Numbered from the stretch's first letter, positions 1-13,321 are shown. The stretch: 64,000 nt of DNA from Nepenthes gracilis (GCA_033239525.1 BSYO01000038.1:10729041-10793040); one strand, 5' to 3'. Notes: generated by a model from the sequence alone, not told the origin. Numbers and translations are program-made.

Positions 1-847
1 AGATAACGCTTAAGATGTAGATAGACAGAGACAGCTCATACGTTAACTGCTAATAGTTGCCTAAGCAGTATATAATTTATGACTACTATCTATTGCTATA
101 AACTATTTTGATCAGATATTTCCTTCTTAATTTTAGAAGATTAAACCTTTTACAATTTTATGTGGGTATGATATATCTAAACTAGAGAGAGAGCCTTCTT
201 TATGGTACCTAACTGTAAGATTTTGATATTTAAAAGAATCGTATATTTCTTAAGAGATATATAGTGTCTATTTGTGATGATTTGAAGTCTCTCATCTGTG
301 CTATTTCAAGCACTAAATTACCTATATTCGGCTTCAAATTATAGGGTTTCGACGTATAACTCATACAGAAACTTAAAAAATTGTGTTGCAACCTGAAGAG
401 TTTGATAAAAAAGAGATCTACTTTAATGAACTAAGTCATATTTGAATAGCTGCATATCTACAAATCTAAAGAAAGTTTTAGATAGTAACATGTTTTAAGT
501 CTACTAATCAGCTAGAACTAGCATATTTGTTCGTCGTTCTATAAATTGACACTTACTATATAGTAAATTTTTAATTAACGACTCAAAATTCAGAATATTT
601 TTTCTGTGATTTATTTACTCTATTTCTATATTTTATCTTTTGTAATATAAATGGTAATAGTATATATTTAATTATTTCCAGTTCATTATTTCCACACATC
701 TATCAAGACTATGATTTTTTATCTGTACTTTTACAAAAGCACTTATTTAGCCCCATCTATGTGGTCATCAATGTAAAAGACATTTCATCAACTTGTATCG
801 GAGACATACGACGATCATATACCCACTTTCGCCTAGATTACTTTAAG
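1..847. other. AT-rich intergenic DNA, no gene seen
   Basis: No reading frame of note and no recognisable domain, repeat or RNA gene. The stretch is AT-rich spacer DNA. Confidence 0.6.
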
Positions 848-1257
848 GTGGTGTTTGGTTCACCGGGATAAAAATTCTATTTCGCACTAATTTCTTCAAG
901 AATAACAATTCCCTTATTTGGTTTACAAATTAGCCAAAAATAAATTTTCTCGGAGAGTATTTATTTTCATATTTATGGGAATAATTATTCCCTCATATTA
1001 TTATTATTATTATTGTTATTATTATTATTGTTGTTATTACTAAGTATTATTATTATTATTACTATTATTATTATTATTACTATTATTATTACTATTTTCA
1101 CCTTATTCATCATATTATTTTACAAATTAAATAATAAAATCTTAATTTTTATCTTATTCTATTCCAACAATCAAATATGAGAATAATATTTTTAACTCTA
1201 TTCCATAGGAATAATTAGTCTATTCTCATATTATTTTATTCAATTAATCAAACGTAC
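848..1257. mobile_element. MITE-like element with GTTTGG-type ends
   Basis: The left end reads GGTGGTGTTTGGTTCACC and the right end reads AATCAAACGTACTGC, so the termini are imperfect inverted repeats of the GTTTGG...CAAAC kind common in plant MITEs. Inside both ends are complementary-looking blocks built on GGAATAATTATTCC and on TCTATTCC/GGAATAAT. A long (TTA)n tract fills the centre. There is no coding capacity. The target duplication could not be fixed, so the exact ends and the superfamily (hAT or PIF/Harbinger) are inferred. Confidence 0.5.
996..1096. repeat. (TTA)n microsatellite
   Basis: About 100 bases of TTA/ATT triplets with occasional G and C substitutions, at the centre of the MITE-like element. 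Confidence 0.9.
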
Positions 1258-1746
1258 TGCAAATAAATTGTCTATTACCTTTTCTCTTGTGGGCTGATTT
1301 TTCTCAATGTGATATAGCCCAAAATCATTGAAATATATATATATATGGATGATTTTTATCAAGTTTAGGACCAATTTGTTCAAGATATTTATAAAATATG
1401 ACTCACCCCTCTAAAAAAGTATAAGTGCTTGCTACTTCTAGTAGCAATGAAAAAAAAAAGCAGGAAATTCACAAAGTTAAGGACTCAAAGAGAAGCTCCT
1501 AGGCCCATTTTTACAAAGACTTGACTCATGTTACATTTATGCAAAACCGACCCCAGACCAATTTGCTCCTACCTGTTATAATAGTCATATGGATATTCGT
1601 TGTAATGAGTTCGTGCCTAGATATGTCAGCACAATTTTGGGTTGCCCCTTAAATTGTATAAATAAAGTAATTATATTTTGTAAGAAAATCTCACATTGTC
1701 TGAGCAAAAAAAAAAAAAAAAGACAAGGATTAACGTTATAGGGTCT
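1258..1746. other. Intergenic spacer
   Basis: No gene recognised. It contains an A-rich run near 1450 and a 16-base poly(A) near 1706-1721. Confidence 0.5.
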
Positions 1747-2439
1747 TGTGTAAGATGAGACTAACCCTATCAGCTAATTTATGGGACCCGAAAATTAAAA
1801 AACCATTTGAGGGATGGCTCAGCCAACTTGTAGAACCCGGATAAGGAATAAATTTGACTGAACAATTGACTTATCAAATAGCTAAATGACTGAACTGTTG
1901 ACGATACTGAAAACTAAAGTATCGAATGACTAAATAGCTAATTAAGTTGGACGATTAATCCTGATAAACGATTAATTGAAGTAAAAGATGCACAGTGAAT
2001 TAATCAAGTAGTTAATTCATTCAACGGACAAGTATTAACTCAAAACATACAAAATATTTGGGCTATTTAGTTCTCAATCGGTGTAACGGCTCAAATTGAT
2101 TTTTCTAAATAAAATAGTCACAAAATAAATCGTTTCTCTTTAAACCAAAGAACAAGTCAGAAAAATCAAGTATAGAGTTTTTGTTCTCAAAACACTTGTA
2201 AATCTCAAAAATTATAAATCCAAGTCTGCTAATTCTAAGCACTCTTTTATCCTCAATTTTTGTCTATATATTTTTATTTTTTAATAAAGATTTCTAATTT
2301 GAATATCAAAATATTTATTTGAGAATAAATTTCATATCATTTGATCTCTTATTATATGTTATGGTATGTAGAATCCAATTATTGAAACCTGAAAATCCAA
2401 ATACATTTGAAGATCTATCCAAATCTAATGTATGCATTA
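1747..2439 (+). repeat. 5' LTR of element A
   Basis: It aligns along its length with 8112-8809, including the shared block ATTTTGATCTCTTATTAT-like and the TATCAAATAG/GAATGACTAA block. It ends in GCATTA just before TTGACGTAGTCGATGA at 2440-2455, which looks like a decayed version of the TTGGCGCCGTCTGTGG site that follows the LTRs of the other Tat elements in this window. Confidence 0.7.
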
Positions 2440-3179
2440 TTGACGTAGTCGATGAAAAACGTGATTTGCTACTAGATTAAGATCTTATCTTCTTGCAAAC
2501 TTTTCTTCTCTTCAACAATCCCAAAAGACGATGAATACAAAAGCATATCAACGGTCAAGTAAGCTACCAAATAAAATCCCATCTCATGGTATTGTCTCAA
2601 AGAAAGACAATCATTAGAGTGCTTATTCACCTATCAATCCAAACATTGGGACATTGGCCACCAAATACAGGATATGTCAAAAAATTTAAAGTCCTTATAT
2701 GATAGAATCAAAGGCCAAACTCAAAGGAGGGAGGTCCTCCAAACGCAAGAATTGACTTTGAGGAGGAAGTTGAAAGGAAAGAAGGTCACCTCGAAAGGGC
2801 ACCACACGCAACCAAAGATTCTAATGGCTCCTAACATGCTTGTTCGTATACTCCTTCCCGACTCGAAGGACGCTTAAACTTTGAAGTAAGAGAAGGGATT
2901 CCTAAGTATGGAATCCTTGGTATATATGGGATTATAAACGCCCATTGATCCAAAAAGAAGGGTTATGCAGTAACAAGCCTAAAAACCTCTCGACTAAATA
3001 GACACCAGGTATATCGACTAATTATTCAAAATGGATGGCATACCTTAATACAAAAATAATCACTTCTGTAACTGAAGTAGAAAAAATAATAAAAAGAATT
3101 AAACAACATAATTTTTAGGGAGACACTGCTAGATAGACGACCAAATTAGGTTATACATCTTTTATTTCAAAAATAAAGA

Positions 3180-3680
3180 GTCTCCAACTACACCACAAAT
3201 TTCAAATACAAATATTGGGGCTCTATAACAGAAGTACTAATCCAATAAATTATCTTAATCACTTTCGAACATTACTCGGCTTCTAAAACCTAGAGGACAC
3301 CAAGCTATACCTCTACTACCCATTAACTTTAAAGGAATATGCAAGAATTTGGTTCTGTAGGTTATGACCAAATTTTATACGATCTTTTTAGAAATTAATA
3401 GACCAATTTTTATCCCAATTTACCTTCAATTGGAGAAAAGAAAAGTGGCCCTAGCACCTTATCAGAATCCAACAATACTCTTGCGAGAGCTCAAAACATT
3501 TTTAGTAAAATTTAATACTTGTGGTTAGGGGTATCTCAAAACTCATAAGCGATATGAAGATGAATGCCTCCATGGTTATAATACAATTGGGTGACATTTT
3601 TAAACATTTAGTTTAAAAAGGATCCTAAGACATTTTTGAAGGTTGAGGATATCACTCGGGCCTACATTTGTGTGCCATTG
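3180..3680 (+). pseudogene. gag: Tat-type gag remnant (element A)
   Basis: Read across several frames, the segment gives recognisable Retrotrans_gag pieces: a phrase like LTLKEYARIWFCRL, then IDQFLSQF, then NWRKEK and later LISDMKMNA. These occur in the order seen in Tat gag. In-frame stops and indels interrupt every frame. Known role of the family: the capsid protein that packages retrotransposon RNA. It cannot be functional here. The preceding 67-codon frame at 2674-2877 lies between LTR and gag and has no recognisable domain. Confidence 0.7.
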
Positions 3681-3739
3681 GCAAAAATTATATAATAAAA
3701 TATAATAGAATTTATACATCAAAATATTATTTGCAAATT

Positions 3740-4230
3740 TAGTATATCAAATTTCATAATGACCGATAACAATACCCAATTATTCAATAAAAGGTTCATA
3801 AAATATTATAATGGCTTGAAAATTAAATTGGTCTATACATCAATCTCATATCCTCAAACAAATAGACAGCCAAAAGTAATAAATCAAACAACAAACAATA
3901 GGTTAAAGACCAAGTTAGACAAAATTGAAGGTACTTGGGTAGACGAACTACCATCCATACTTTAGACTTACTGGAAAACTCCAAGAAAACCCGCTCGAAA
4001 GACGCCCCTCAGCCTATATTATTTAACAAAAATTGTAATCCCAATATAAATAAGACAACCAAGCTATTGAGAAAAAAAAATTTTATTTCTAATCAAGATT
4101 TTTTAACTTATAAGTCAAAATTTGGACCTCTTACAAGAATCTAGAGGAGTGACATGCATTTAAACAACAGCCTATCAAAAAAGAAGTTGCTCTATACAAC
4201 AAGAAGTAGGTGGAAATGTAGATTTTTGAG
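3740..4230 (+). pseudogene. pol: Tat-type integrase core remnant (element A)
   Basis: The frame starting at 3759 reads MTDNNTQLFNKRF, then LKIKLVYTSISYPQTN and LKTKLDKIEGTWVDELPSIL. This matches the second half of a Ty3/gypsy integrase core, from the DNGTQF aspartate to the region around the catalytic glutamate. A stop at 3963 and frame changes follow, and the continuation resembles the KTPRKPARKTPL segment that normally comes next. Gag ends only about 70 bases upstream, so a large internal deletion removed protease, reverse transcriptase and RNase H. Confidence 0.8.
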
Positions 4231-4299
4231 GTCGATCAATTGGTATAAGAAATAGTGAATTATTCAAAAAGCTTACATACAAGAATAAACTATCCTCGT

Positions 4300-7200
4300 A
4301 AAATTTGGTTTTTCGTTCAATTAATTTGATATTGTCAGTTTATTTTCAAATTTATTTTGAATACATTAAAAATAATTGTGCAATATTTAAAAAAATTAAA
4401 AGTAATGAAGCAAATTTGGCACCTGAGTCACACTAAACGAGTACTCGTGTGCACTTTTGACAAATTGGGCATGTTTGAAAAGCACCTTTGGACCACTCAA
4501 GTGAAGTTTAGGTAGATTGGTGTGCATCTAATGCACCTAAGGCGGCACTCAAGCATGACTTGGTAGATTACTTGTGCTCCTGGAGCGCCTAAGGTGGCAT
4601 TCTAGTGCGATCAGCGTTAGGAGCAGTGTTTGACATGCGGCTGAAGTGACACTCGTATACCGGTTTGCTTATATAAGCCAACATGCACTGCTTTCGATCA
4701 TTTCGCGCATGAAGGAGAAAGAAGAGAGAAAGTGAAGGTAAGGAAGAGAAGAAAATAGATTTTAAAATATCATTTAATTAGATCTGTCAAATTATATGTT
4801 AAAAATAAGTATCTTTAAACCCGATCTTTAGTCAATTTTCATTTATATTTAGTTTTGCTTATATTTGGTAGTTTTTGCATACATGTACGCCATTTTTCTT
4901 ACCTCATTTTGATTATTCATGCATGCATGTCATTTTTACTCGATAATGATTTTGTCCCCATCTATAATGTAGAATATGTAGATGATCAACATGCCGGTCT
5001 AAATAGTGGTGATATGATCTAAAGTTACTAGGAATATATGTAACTTTTCTTCAAAGTCAATCTTTTGATTTTTAATTATCCGATTTAAGTATTTTTGGAT
5101 TTTTGATATATTTTTGCTACATTGATTTAGATACTTAAAATTTTAATTTGAGTTTCGTAGATTTTAACCATCATTTGGATTTAGATATTAGATTTGGTTA
5201 ATTTCGTACATTCAGAACATTTGACCTTTACTTTGGATTATATTTTCAAGTACGAAATCACAATTAGACATTTGTTGGTAATTTCGGATTTTGTGAACTT
5301 TATATTATTGATTTGTTCCTTCACTCTGATTATGGACAAACTATTTGTTATATATTATATACTGATACTTATTGAATATTTGACTTACGTTTTTATTGTT
5401 TCTCATCCCTTCCAAACTAGAAAGTTACAAATATCTTGAGAGAGTTTAGACGTGATCGGTGGGGGAAATTTCGCTTATATTTTGTGAATACTAGTTTTGT
5501 AGTTGGGTCGTAGTTGCATTAAATGCATTTTGGTATCGGTCAAATGACAAATACATTGATATTGGTATGTATCATTGTTATGTAGTCAAGATCCAGATTA
5601 TTTCTTGTCATAATATTGTGGCATTCGGTTTATATTGAATAAGTGATGTGGTTAGTATTTGTTAGTTTACCACTTTTTTTACAGACTTTTGAGTAGGTTA
5701 TGACTATTTATTTGCCACTATTATTGTCAATTATTGTTGATGTTGTTGATGTAGAGAGATAGAGAGAGAGGTGGCTGGCAACGACAACGATGATGTGTGG
5801 CGAGGACAGCGCGGCGAGGATGGTTGTCGACGGCTAAAAGTTTGGCCGGTAACGGCACTCGGTGAGGAGAAGCCATCGAAGAGGCTGACGATGGTTGTCG
5901 GCAACATTAATGGCAGCGGACACGGAGGTGGTTCTGTCACGGTGGTTGGCGACGACCATGGCAGCAGGCTAGTGACCGGTCATGGCATGGGTGGCGGTGG
6001 TGTGCAACAATAGCCGCACAGAGAGAGGGAGAACACGGGCAAAAGGCGCGGGCTTCACGCGGCAGTGAGGAGCATTGTGTGGTTCGTGTGTTTCGGGACA
6101 TTTTTCATTCAGATCTGCAAAGTATGATGTCAAGACAAGTATTTGTAAACCTCATTTTTTATCTGATTTAATATCTGATATATTTTGAATACTGTTTAAA
6201 ATTTTTACTAATATATATATATTTTTATACACCTGATTTATTTATTCTGGATATATATATGTGTAGTTCATTGAATAATTTAGAGGTTTTTGATATGAAT
6301 TTTTTAATTTTGGAGGGTTTAATATTTTTTTAGAAATCTGAATAATTTGTTGTATCAATATGTGTAATGAAAATGTGCATGAAACTTACATAGGCTGTGC
6401 ATTTTTACATGCATGTGTCGGATTGTGGTTACATATTTAGATTTGGACATTAAATATTCTGACCAATTTCCGACGGGGAGAGATTTATTTGAAAATCCTT
6501 TTCCATCGGCAGAAAAGACTTAGAGTAGTGATTCTTCCCATTTTGATGTTTTGATTTAACTTTAGAATATATTTGAATATCTTAATATATCTAACAAATT
6601 TGAGGCTTGCATCCAAAGTCACGGGTGATAAATAATAGTGAACAACCTTATCAATAAGTACAGAGTACATAGGTAGCCATACATACTGGTAAAATTTACA
6701 TTTGATTTTGCCTAGGGTTATCAAGATTATGTGTAACTCTTCCTCAGACTAATTTTTAAATAATTAGAACTAAAATTGGATACATGATTTGTATTTTTCT
6801 TCATTGATTTGAATTGGACCTTAATTGGGATTTAGATATTTGGACGTGGATTTGAGATTTGTCGATTTTGCCTATAGTTAGGCCTTGATATATCTCGTAT
6901 AAACGATTTTAATTATATATTTTGATCTGGACCTTTGAAATATTTGTCGCGATACTGTTTTGGTTTCTACGCATGCTATTGGATCATCTAATTATCGATT
7001 CTTGTCCCAAATCACAAATTGATCAGCCCTTAGATTTGGATTTGGATTTGGATTCAGACTTAGACTTGAATTGGGCTTGGAATCGGCTATTTGCCTATTA
7101 GAATCGATCCGGATCACTTCTATTTTATTTATATGTATACATACACGTTCCAATGATGACTATTTTATGATTTGAATTTTTATTTTGGATTTGGATATTT

Positions 7201-8105
7201 GATTTATGTACAAGGCTACCATTGAATTTTGAATTCTAGATATTGGATTTGTTATAACGGCAATTTGAATTTATCCTGTCATTTAAACGGATTTTCATCC
7301 ATTTGACATTCTCTCTGATTTATTGGAGTCTTTTCGTTTAAATATAATATTTGCTGTATATTAGGCTCACTTTTTCTAGTTTATCCATTTGAAGTGGAAG
7401 ATTCGAATGCAATGTAGGAGTATAGTCATGATCTATCAGCCATTCGTCTGATTCGATGAGTTTTGGTTTTATTATGGTTTAAATTAGTATTTAATGTAAT
7501 CAGATTATGGAATTAGCCTGGTATAAGTCCAGGATTATATTTCGAGAACAGTTTGGATATTACGCTATGATTATAATTTTTGGTTAAATTGTTATCTCTC
7601 TTATGATAATTGTAGAGCAAGTTGTATTTATTTTTATTCGGACGGTTATCCGATGAAGTCCTATGTGGATTTTGATTTGTATTAGGTCCTATTCATTTAG
7701 TTTGTCATACCGAAATTTTAAAACTTAGTATTATTGGTTTAGAATTAATTGGGATTTTAAATTTAAAAATTATAATTAATTATTTAAATTGATCTGTTTA
7801 ATCCGAATTCATTACAGAGTATCCCCTCAGGTGTGCTTCAAGTGCGAGTATACTAGAAAATATGCTCGGGTTCCGATTAAGCATCAATCAAGCGTGGCAT
7901 CTCTACTCCATGGGCGTGCGTCGAGCGCCGGTTAAACATCCATCAACTCGATATGACCCAATCTCATTTTAACTTTTGATAGAAATTTTTTCATCCTTTG
8001 ACCTCAATTTTAATTATTTATACTTAATTAATCAAAATTAGAATAAAATTTAAACTCAAAACTTATAAAACTTGAATTTAACCCTCGAATATAAGAGCTA
8101 GTGTT
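4300..8105. mobile_element. Tekay/Del-like LTR-derived sequence nested in element A
   Basis: The segment starts with a promoter-like block (GC-rich phrases such as GCACCTAAGGCGGCACTC, then TTATATAAGCC near 4670, then a purine-rich GAGAAAGAAGAGAG leader). Its layout matches the minus-strand copies near 12.9 kb and 36.7 kb. Near 7750-8100 the minus strand shows the start of a similar LTR (TTTTGATTAATTAAGTATAA followed by AATTAAAATTGAGGTCAA). I infer fragments of at least two long LTRs in opposite orientation. There is no protein-coding domain. The class assignment rests on general resemblance only. Confidence 0.4.
5755..6012. other. GC-rich island inside LTR-derived DNA
   Basis: About 260 bases rich in GGC/GAC triplets in otherwise AT-rich DNA, starting with GAGAGAGAGAGGTGGC. 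Open frames on both strands (about 70-80 codons) have simple, biased composition and no domain. A comparable GCC/GTC-rich block sits at 50.70-50.82 kb in another Tekay-like LTR, so this is probably a transcribed LTR leader and not a gene. Confidence 0.4.
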
Positions 8106-8111
8106 AGGTAT

Positions 8112-8809
8112 CATATAAAACGAAACTGACACAACCTACTGACTTATGAGACCTAAAAACAAAAAGCCTACAAAGAATGATGGATTGGTTATGTTATTAG
8201 CTGGGATCAAAAGGAAACCCGTTCGAATAACTAAATTATCAAATAGCAGAATAGTCAGAGCGTTAGGGATACCGAAGACTAAAATATTGAATGATTAAAC
8301 AGTTAATTTTTATAAATAATTATAAGAATTAAGAGATGAATAGTTAAATCAAATAGTTAATATATTCAACAAATAATCATTAACTCAGAGCATATAAAAC
8401 GGTTAGATTATTCAATTTTCATTCATATAATATCTCAAAATGATTCTTCTACATGAAATGCCTACAAGTGACTTCAAAGTTGTACAAAATAGCTCGCTTC
8501 TCCCATAACATAAGAACAAGGTAGAAAAAGTAAGTACAAAACTCTTATCATCGAAACACTTACAAATCTCACAAATCACTGAACTAATCCCTCCAATTCT
8601 CCAGTTTGTTTTATCCTCCATTTTTGTTATTATTATTTTTATTTTTTAAGAAAAAATTTTAATCTAAATATTAAAAAATATATCAAATATTAAGTCCCAT
8701 ATATTTTGATCTCTTATTATACATTATAGTATACAGAATTCAAATAATAAAACTTGAAGATTCAACCCGATTTCGTTCAAATAATAATCCAAATTTAAAA
8801 TATGAATCA
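8112..8809 (+). repeat. 3' LTR of element A
   Basis: Direct-repeat partner of 1747-2439. Shared landmarks include TTATGRGACC near the start, GACTAAAATATTGAATGA-like sequence, TCACAAATC and GATCTCTTATTATA near the end. It ends around TATGAATCA at 8809. The copies differ by many indels and C-to-T type changes, so the insertion is old. Confidence 0.65.
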
Positions 8810-9220
8810 AATCCTATATAAATAAAGCCTTTTGTATTTTAATTTGTGATTATTTCTGAAGATTGTAACGATTAAAAAATAGTTAGTTTGTGATATTACA
8901 AAAAATTGAAACTCATTATTCTTCACTTTCCCAATTATTTGACATTAAACCCTTTCATGATATGCCTCGGAAGTCCTCATCGGTGAGAAATTATACAAAT
9001 CAAGACTTCGTTTATTTATTAAAAAATTATTTACCAAATATAAATATTATATATTTTTTTCAATAATAATAGTAAACCTTAGATTGCTGCCGACCATGGT
9101 AAATGGTTACGGTGATGTGACCATTATTTATATAATAATATTTTATAAATAATTTTAATATTTTGATGAATATTATTTCGTTAATTGTGATAAAATTGAT
9201 TTGATGTCACCTATATATTT
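8810..9220. other. AT-rich spacer
   Basis: No gene, domain or repeat recognised between element A and the solo LTR at 9226. Confidence 0.5.
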
Positions 9221-9225
9221 AAAGG

Positions 9226-10181
9226 TGATCAATCCAATATAAATGTGGGCCGATCGAGAAGGGCCGACCCGTAGGGATGTCCAGCTAGATAGTAAGGCTC
9301 AAAGAGTCACGCACAAAGTTCAGTACCACGAAGTGAACCTTAAGCCAAACGGGTCGCACCAAGGCCCATCTGACAACTTTTGTCACACGTCCAATCATGG
9401 TCCGCTTGCGCCTCTCCCCTAGATGGCGGCATACTAGCAATGCAGAGACGCAGGCTCAAAGAATGCCAGCCAATAACAGACAAGCTCAACATTGATAGAC
9501 CATCAGGCCAACTAACCGATAAAGGCTCAACGATTCCGAGGAAAAAGTAACCAGGCCCGTGTCGGCTATGCCTGACGACAGTCCCCTTACCACCACAAGA
9601 TGACACCTAACACCGATAGCTGCCGTCGCCAGTGCCTAACAAGCGGCGAACCTAAATGGAACACCTGTCACTAGCTCTAATACCTAAAGCTTTCACCACA
9701 AAGAGCTATAAGTACCATTCTCCCTCGCCAGAAAAAAGGAGAGATCATAGAAGCTAAACTTTAAACACATGCTCAAGTCCAAACTCACAAAAAGTAAGAA
9801 AAGAACCCAGCTCTCTTTCCTCTAAGACTGTTAATCCCATCCAGCTTCCGTAGTGAGCCACTTTTTGAAATACACAAAAGGAGCTCAAGCCTCCTTTAAT
9901 TCTTATTCGCACCTCCCGCATACGACTATCATTATATTTTACCTTTCGTATATTTTTATACCCTTACATCTTTCTATTCTCTTGAAAAGATTACTAATTT
10001 GAGCGTCGAAAGATAAATTAAGGAGCGAATCTTACCAATTCTCTGACTTATTTTTAGCTGTTTGTGGTCCACGGGGCCTTAATTGAGAGACGCGGATACC
10101 GAATCCATTCGTGTTTAACCCAATACAAGAAACCCGAATATTTCCTAATCAACACAATAACCTGGACTTGATGACGCATCA
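9226..10181 (+). mobile_element. Solo LTR with perfect 5-bp target duplication
   Basis: A 956-base unit begins TGATCAATCC and ends GACGCATCA. It is flanked on both sides by AAAGG (9221-9225 and 10182-10186). No internal coding region is present, so this is what LTR-LTR recombination leaves behind. It contains a TATA-like GCTATAAGTACC near 9705 and the block CTAATTTGAGCGTCGAAAG near 9990. Versions of that block recur near the 3' end of most Tat-type LTRs in this window. The 88-codon frame on the minus strand is a shadow. Confidence 0.9.
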
Positions 10182-10186
10182 AAAGG

Positions 10187-11160
10187 CCTAATTTAAAAAT
10201 TTTGCATTGTGAATTGTCTAAATTTTTAATGAAAATTAATAATAGTGTGAGAGCAATAGAACCATGGGTTTATATTTTTAAATTTATTATATATTTTTAA
10301 AACATAATTTAATTCATCAAACTTCTCTTATAATTCTATTTAATAAAATAGTAGAATATCTCTTTCTTTTGCCAGTGATTTTTTTTTGAAATTTTTGTAT
10401 ACATAAATAAGATATTTTATTATGTAATTGATTATTATTTTATAGTAGATTTTAAATATATGTAGTTAGTATCTATTGAACTTTTCTCATAACCCTTTTT
10501 ATTAAAACAGTAAATTTCTTTCTCTTTTTGCTTATGATAATTCTAATACAGGTTTATCAAATATGAATATTTTAATACATATATCTTAATAAAATTTTTT
10601 TATTATAATTTTTGTGCAATTTAGATATAAAAAATAGGTTCCTTTAATTTTCTCTGTCATATTATATTATTACACAATTTAATATAGTAGTATTAAATAT
10701 TAATAATATATCTGAATTTATGAGTAAAGTTCTATTTTGAAGAACGGCAAACCAATTTTTCTTTATTTAACATCGTGTCTCTTTTTAATGAGATTTATCA
10801 AACCTTTTGTAAAAAAATTTGTTCACTGTTTTTTTTAAAAAAAAAAGTAAAAAAAAAAAAAAAACTCACTAACCAAATCTAAAAATATAATAGCCGAATA
10901 TTATTCAAAAAAAATTGCTTCTTTTATCTAAACGAATATAATGAATAATTTTATTATTTATAAAATAAAAAATTAATCGATTTATTAATCACATATATAT
11001 CTTTTTTTTTATTGAAGACCGAGATCATTAAAAAAATAACAGACATAATATTTAAAATGTTTAATAAATTTTCTAATATTTGCCACATTATGCTAGATAA
11101 TTCTAATATGTTGACTATAATGTGACAATCATTGGCTGAGCATGAAATCAATCGGGCCAC
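10187..11160. other. AT-rich spacer
   Basis: Very AT-rich, with poly(A) runs near 10836-10862. A 68-codon minus-strand frame at 10954-11160 has no recognisable feature. Nothing else seen. Confidence 0.55.
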
Positions 11161-11249
11161 CTAGTTTGTCTTTCCATCGGGCCAACATTCCACCGAGTAC
11201 GATGCAGTGCCAATCAAGGCCGAGGTTGTTTTTCGGTGGCATTGTGGCG

Positions 11250-13321
11250 GAAAGACTATCACGAATTCAAACTAAAAGTAGGTAATAATTAAACATAGTA
11301 ATTAGAGCCTCGAAATATATCCCTAACCAAAAGGATATTTTTCAAAATGATACCCAAATTTGGATCAGACCTGGCAAATAATCTTAGTAATATCACCAAT
11401 AATAATAATAATGTCAGCTATCACAGAATCCCTCTGAACTACCGTCTAGACTTTAATGGTTGATCACAATCTGCTCTAACATTTGTAAAAAATAAATAAA
11501 TAAATAACAATCCAAGCATTACAAAATCACACTGTCAATCTAATATAAATAAAAATGTCACAATCCAAATATCAAAATAATATAAAATATGCCTCCATCA
11601 TATTACAATGCACTAACATTACTCGATCCACCATACTCTGGTTACAAAAATATATCAAATATGATTATAACCTGATTACAAATCTATAATCACAAAATAT
11701 AAATTAAATCTTTATCAATGATCTTCTTTAAGTTCTCTATAAGCTATCTATAATCATCTAATTTTAAAAAGTCAGAAATAATAAAATTATGAGTCCATTG
11801 TTTAATAAGTATCAATGTATATATATACATATAATAAAACAATATGTCCAGAAATCTAGGCAAAAGAATGAAATAATTAAAACATGCACAAAATTTTCAT
11901 GTAAACCAAAAGACCGAACAAGACAATGTAACAAACCAACGAATATCAAAATGTAGTCTCGTACCCAATATCCATAATCCAAATGCGAACATTAAATAGT
12001 CCGAATGTACCGTACCATACAAAGTTTGATATTAGAAATTCAAATGCTTGTCAAAACTTGCAAATCTCATAATTAAATGTCTCGAGTATTAAATTAGATA
12101 CGTATGAAAATATCAAAATTCTAAAATATATTAAAATCAAAGAGTCAAAGATCAAAAAATTTACTTTATAGAAGGGCTACATGTATTCTCGATAATTTTA
12201 ACTCAAATCATTATGATTTATATTCATAGATGAGCCATCTACATATTCCTTCTCGTAGACAGTGTCAAATGTTATATTTTTTATTACCCGTGAATAATAT
12301 GCGTAAATTTTAAATCTATCTAAATATATTATGATATTCGAATATATTAGTTTTGTTCAATTTTACAAGATATAGCTCAATAAAGTACCAAATCGGGGGA
12401 GAGTATTAACAAATATCCACAACTTTTTTTCTCTAATGGAATAGTACAAAAATTTTATTTCAAAAAAGTATAAATACAAAATTTTTACCCTATTAAAAAC
12501 TCTAAGCACATGTATGAAATATCAATGTAAGGCTAAAATATAAATTTTTATAACTTTTCATTTGTAAATATTTCATATGTAAATATAGTATTTCAAAATA
12601 TTTACTTATTTTATTCAAATAAATAAATTTATTAACTATTTGGTAAAATCAAGCAAAAATCTCAAAATATCCGATAAAATTACATGCATCCACATATACT
12701 CAAAGTAGGCTAAGTTCAAGATGATATGCATGTATAATAAACTACTAAATATAAGTAAAATTAAAAAAAAATTAAAATAGATCACAGATTGGTCTTATAT
12801 ATACTTACCTTTAATATCTAATTTGACAAGTCTAACCAACTAATACTTTAAAATCACCATTCTTCTCTCCCTATCTCATCCTTCTATTCTCTTTCTTTCT
12901 CGTTTCTCTTATTTTTTCATAAAAATGCCTAAAAATATTTGCAAGCACGCTTATATAGGCAAATTTGCACAAAAACACCAGTCACACACATCAAGTGCCG
13001 TATCAAATTCCAATCACAGACAAACGCCACATCAAGTGTAACTCAACCGCGAGCAATATGAAAATTCTGAACACAAGTGCCGTAGAGGCGTATATTAGGT
13101 ACCCTATAACATGCTCAAATTAAGCTTAAGGCCTCCAAAGACATTCATCAGGTGTACCAAATTTGTTCAAAATGCGTATGAGCATGCATCTGACGTACAT
13201 TTGCTGCTAGCCCTATTTCCATTCTCCTATTTTTTTCCTCAACTTCAGTATTTTATTACTTCAAATAAATCTAAAATAAACGAATAATATCATAATAAAT
13301 TAAGTAGAAACCGGATGTTAT
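11250..13321 (-). mobile_element. Tekay/Del-like LTR or LTR fragment
   Basis: On the minus strand it begins near 13321 with TATAACATCCGG, close to the TGTAAC start typical of these LTRs. GC-rich phrases around CACTTGATGTG follow, then GCCTATATAAGCG (TATA box, near 12950), then a purine-rich AGAGAAACGAGAAAGAAAGAG leader. The same order is seen near 4.4-4.8 kb (+) and 36.9-36.6 kb (-). No coding domain was found. The far end is uncertain. Confidence 0.5.

Larger units (their letters stand above)
1747..8809 (+). mobile_element. Old, decayed Tat-type Ty3/gypsy retrotransposon (element A)
   Basis: Two alignable LTRs in the same orientation (about 1747-2439 and 8112-8809) bracket a primer-site remnant, gag remnant and integrase remnant in the usual order. 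Protease, reverse transcriptase and RNase H are missing: gag passes almost directly into integrase near 3670. The part from about 4300 to 8105 is not Tat coding sequence and resembles Tekay/Del LTR DNA, so it is probably a nested insertion. The whole element is extremely AT-rich, as expected from long loss of methylated cytosines. No matching target duplication was found at these ends, so the outer limits are approximate. Confidence 0.7.

Noticed and set aside
5731..6013. 69- and 80-codon frames in a GC-rich island
   Set aside because: Gly/Asp-rich simple composition, overlapping frames on both strands, and location within LTR-derived DNA. No start context or domain.
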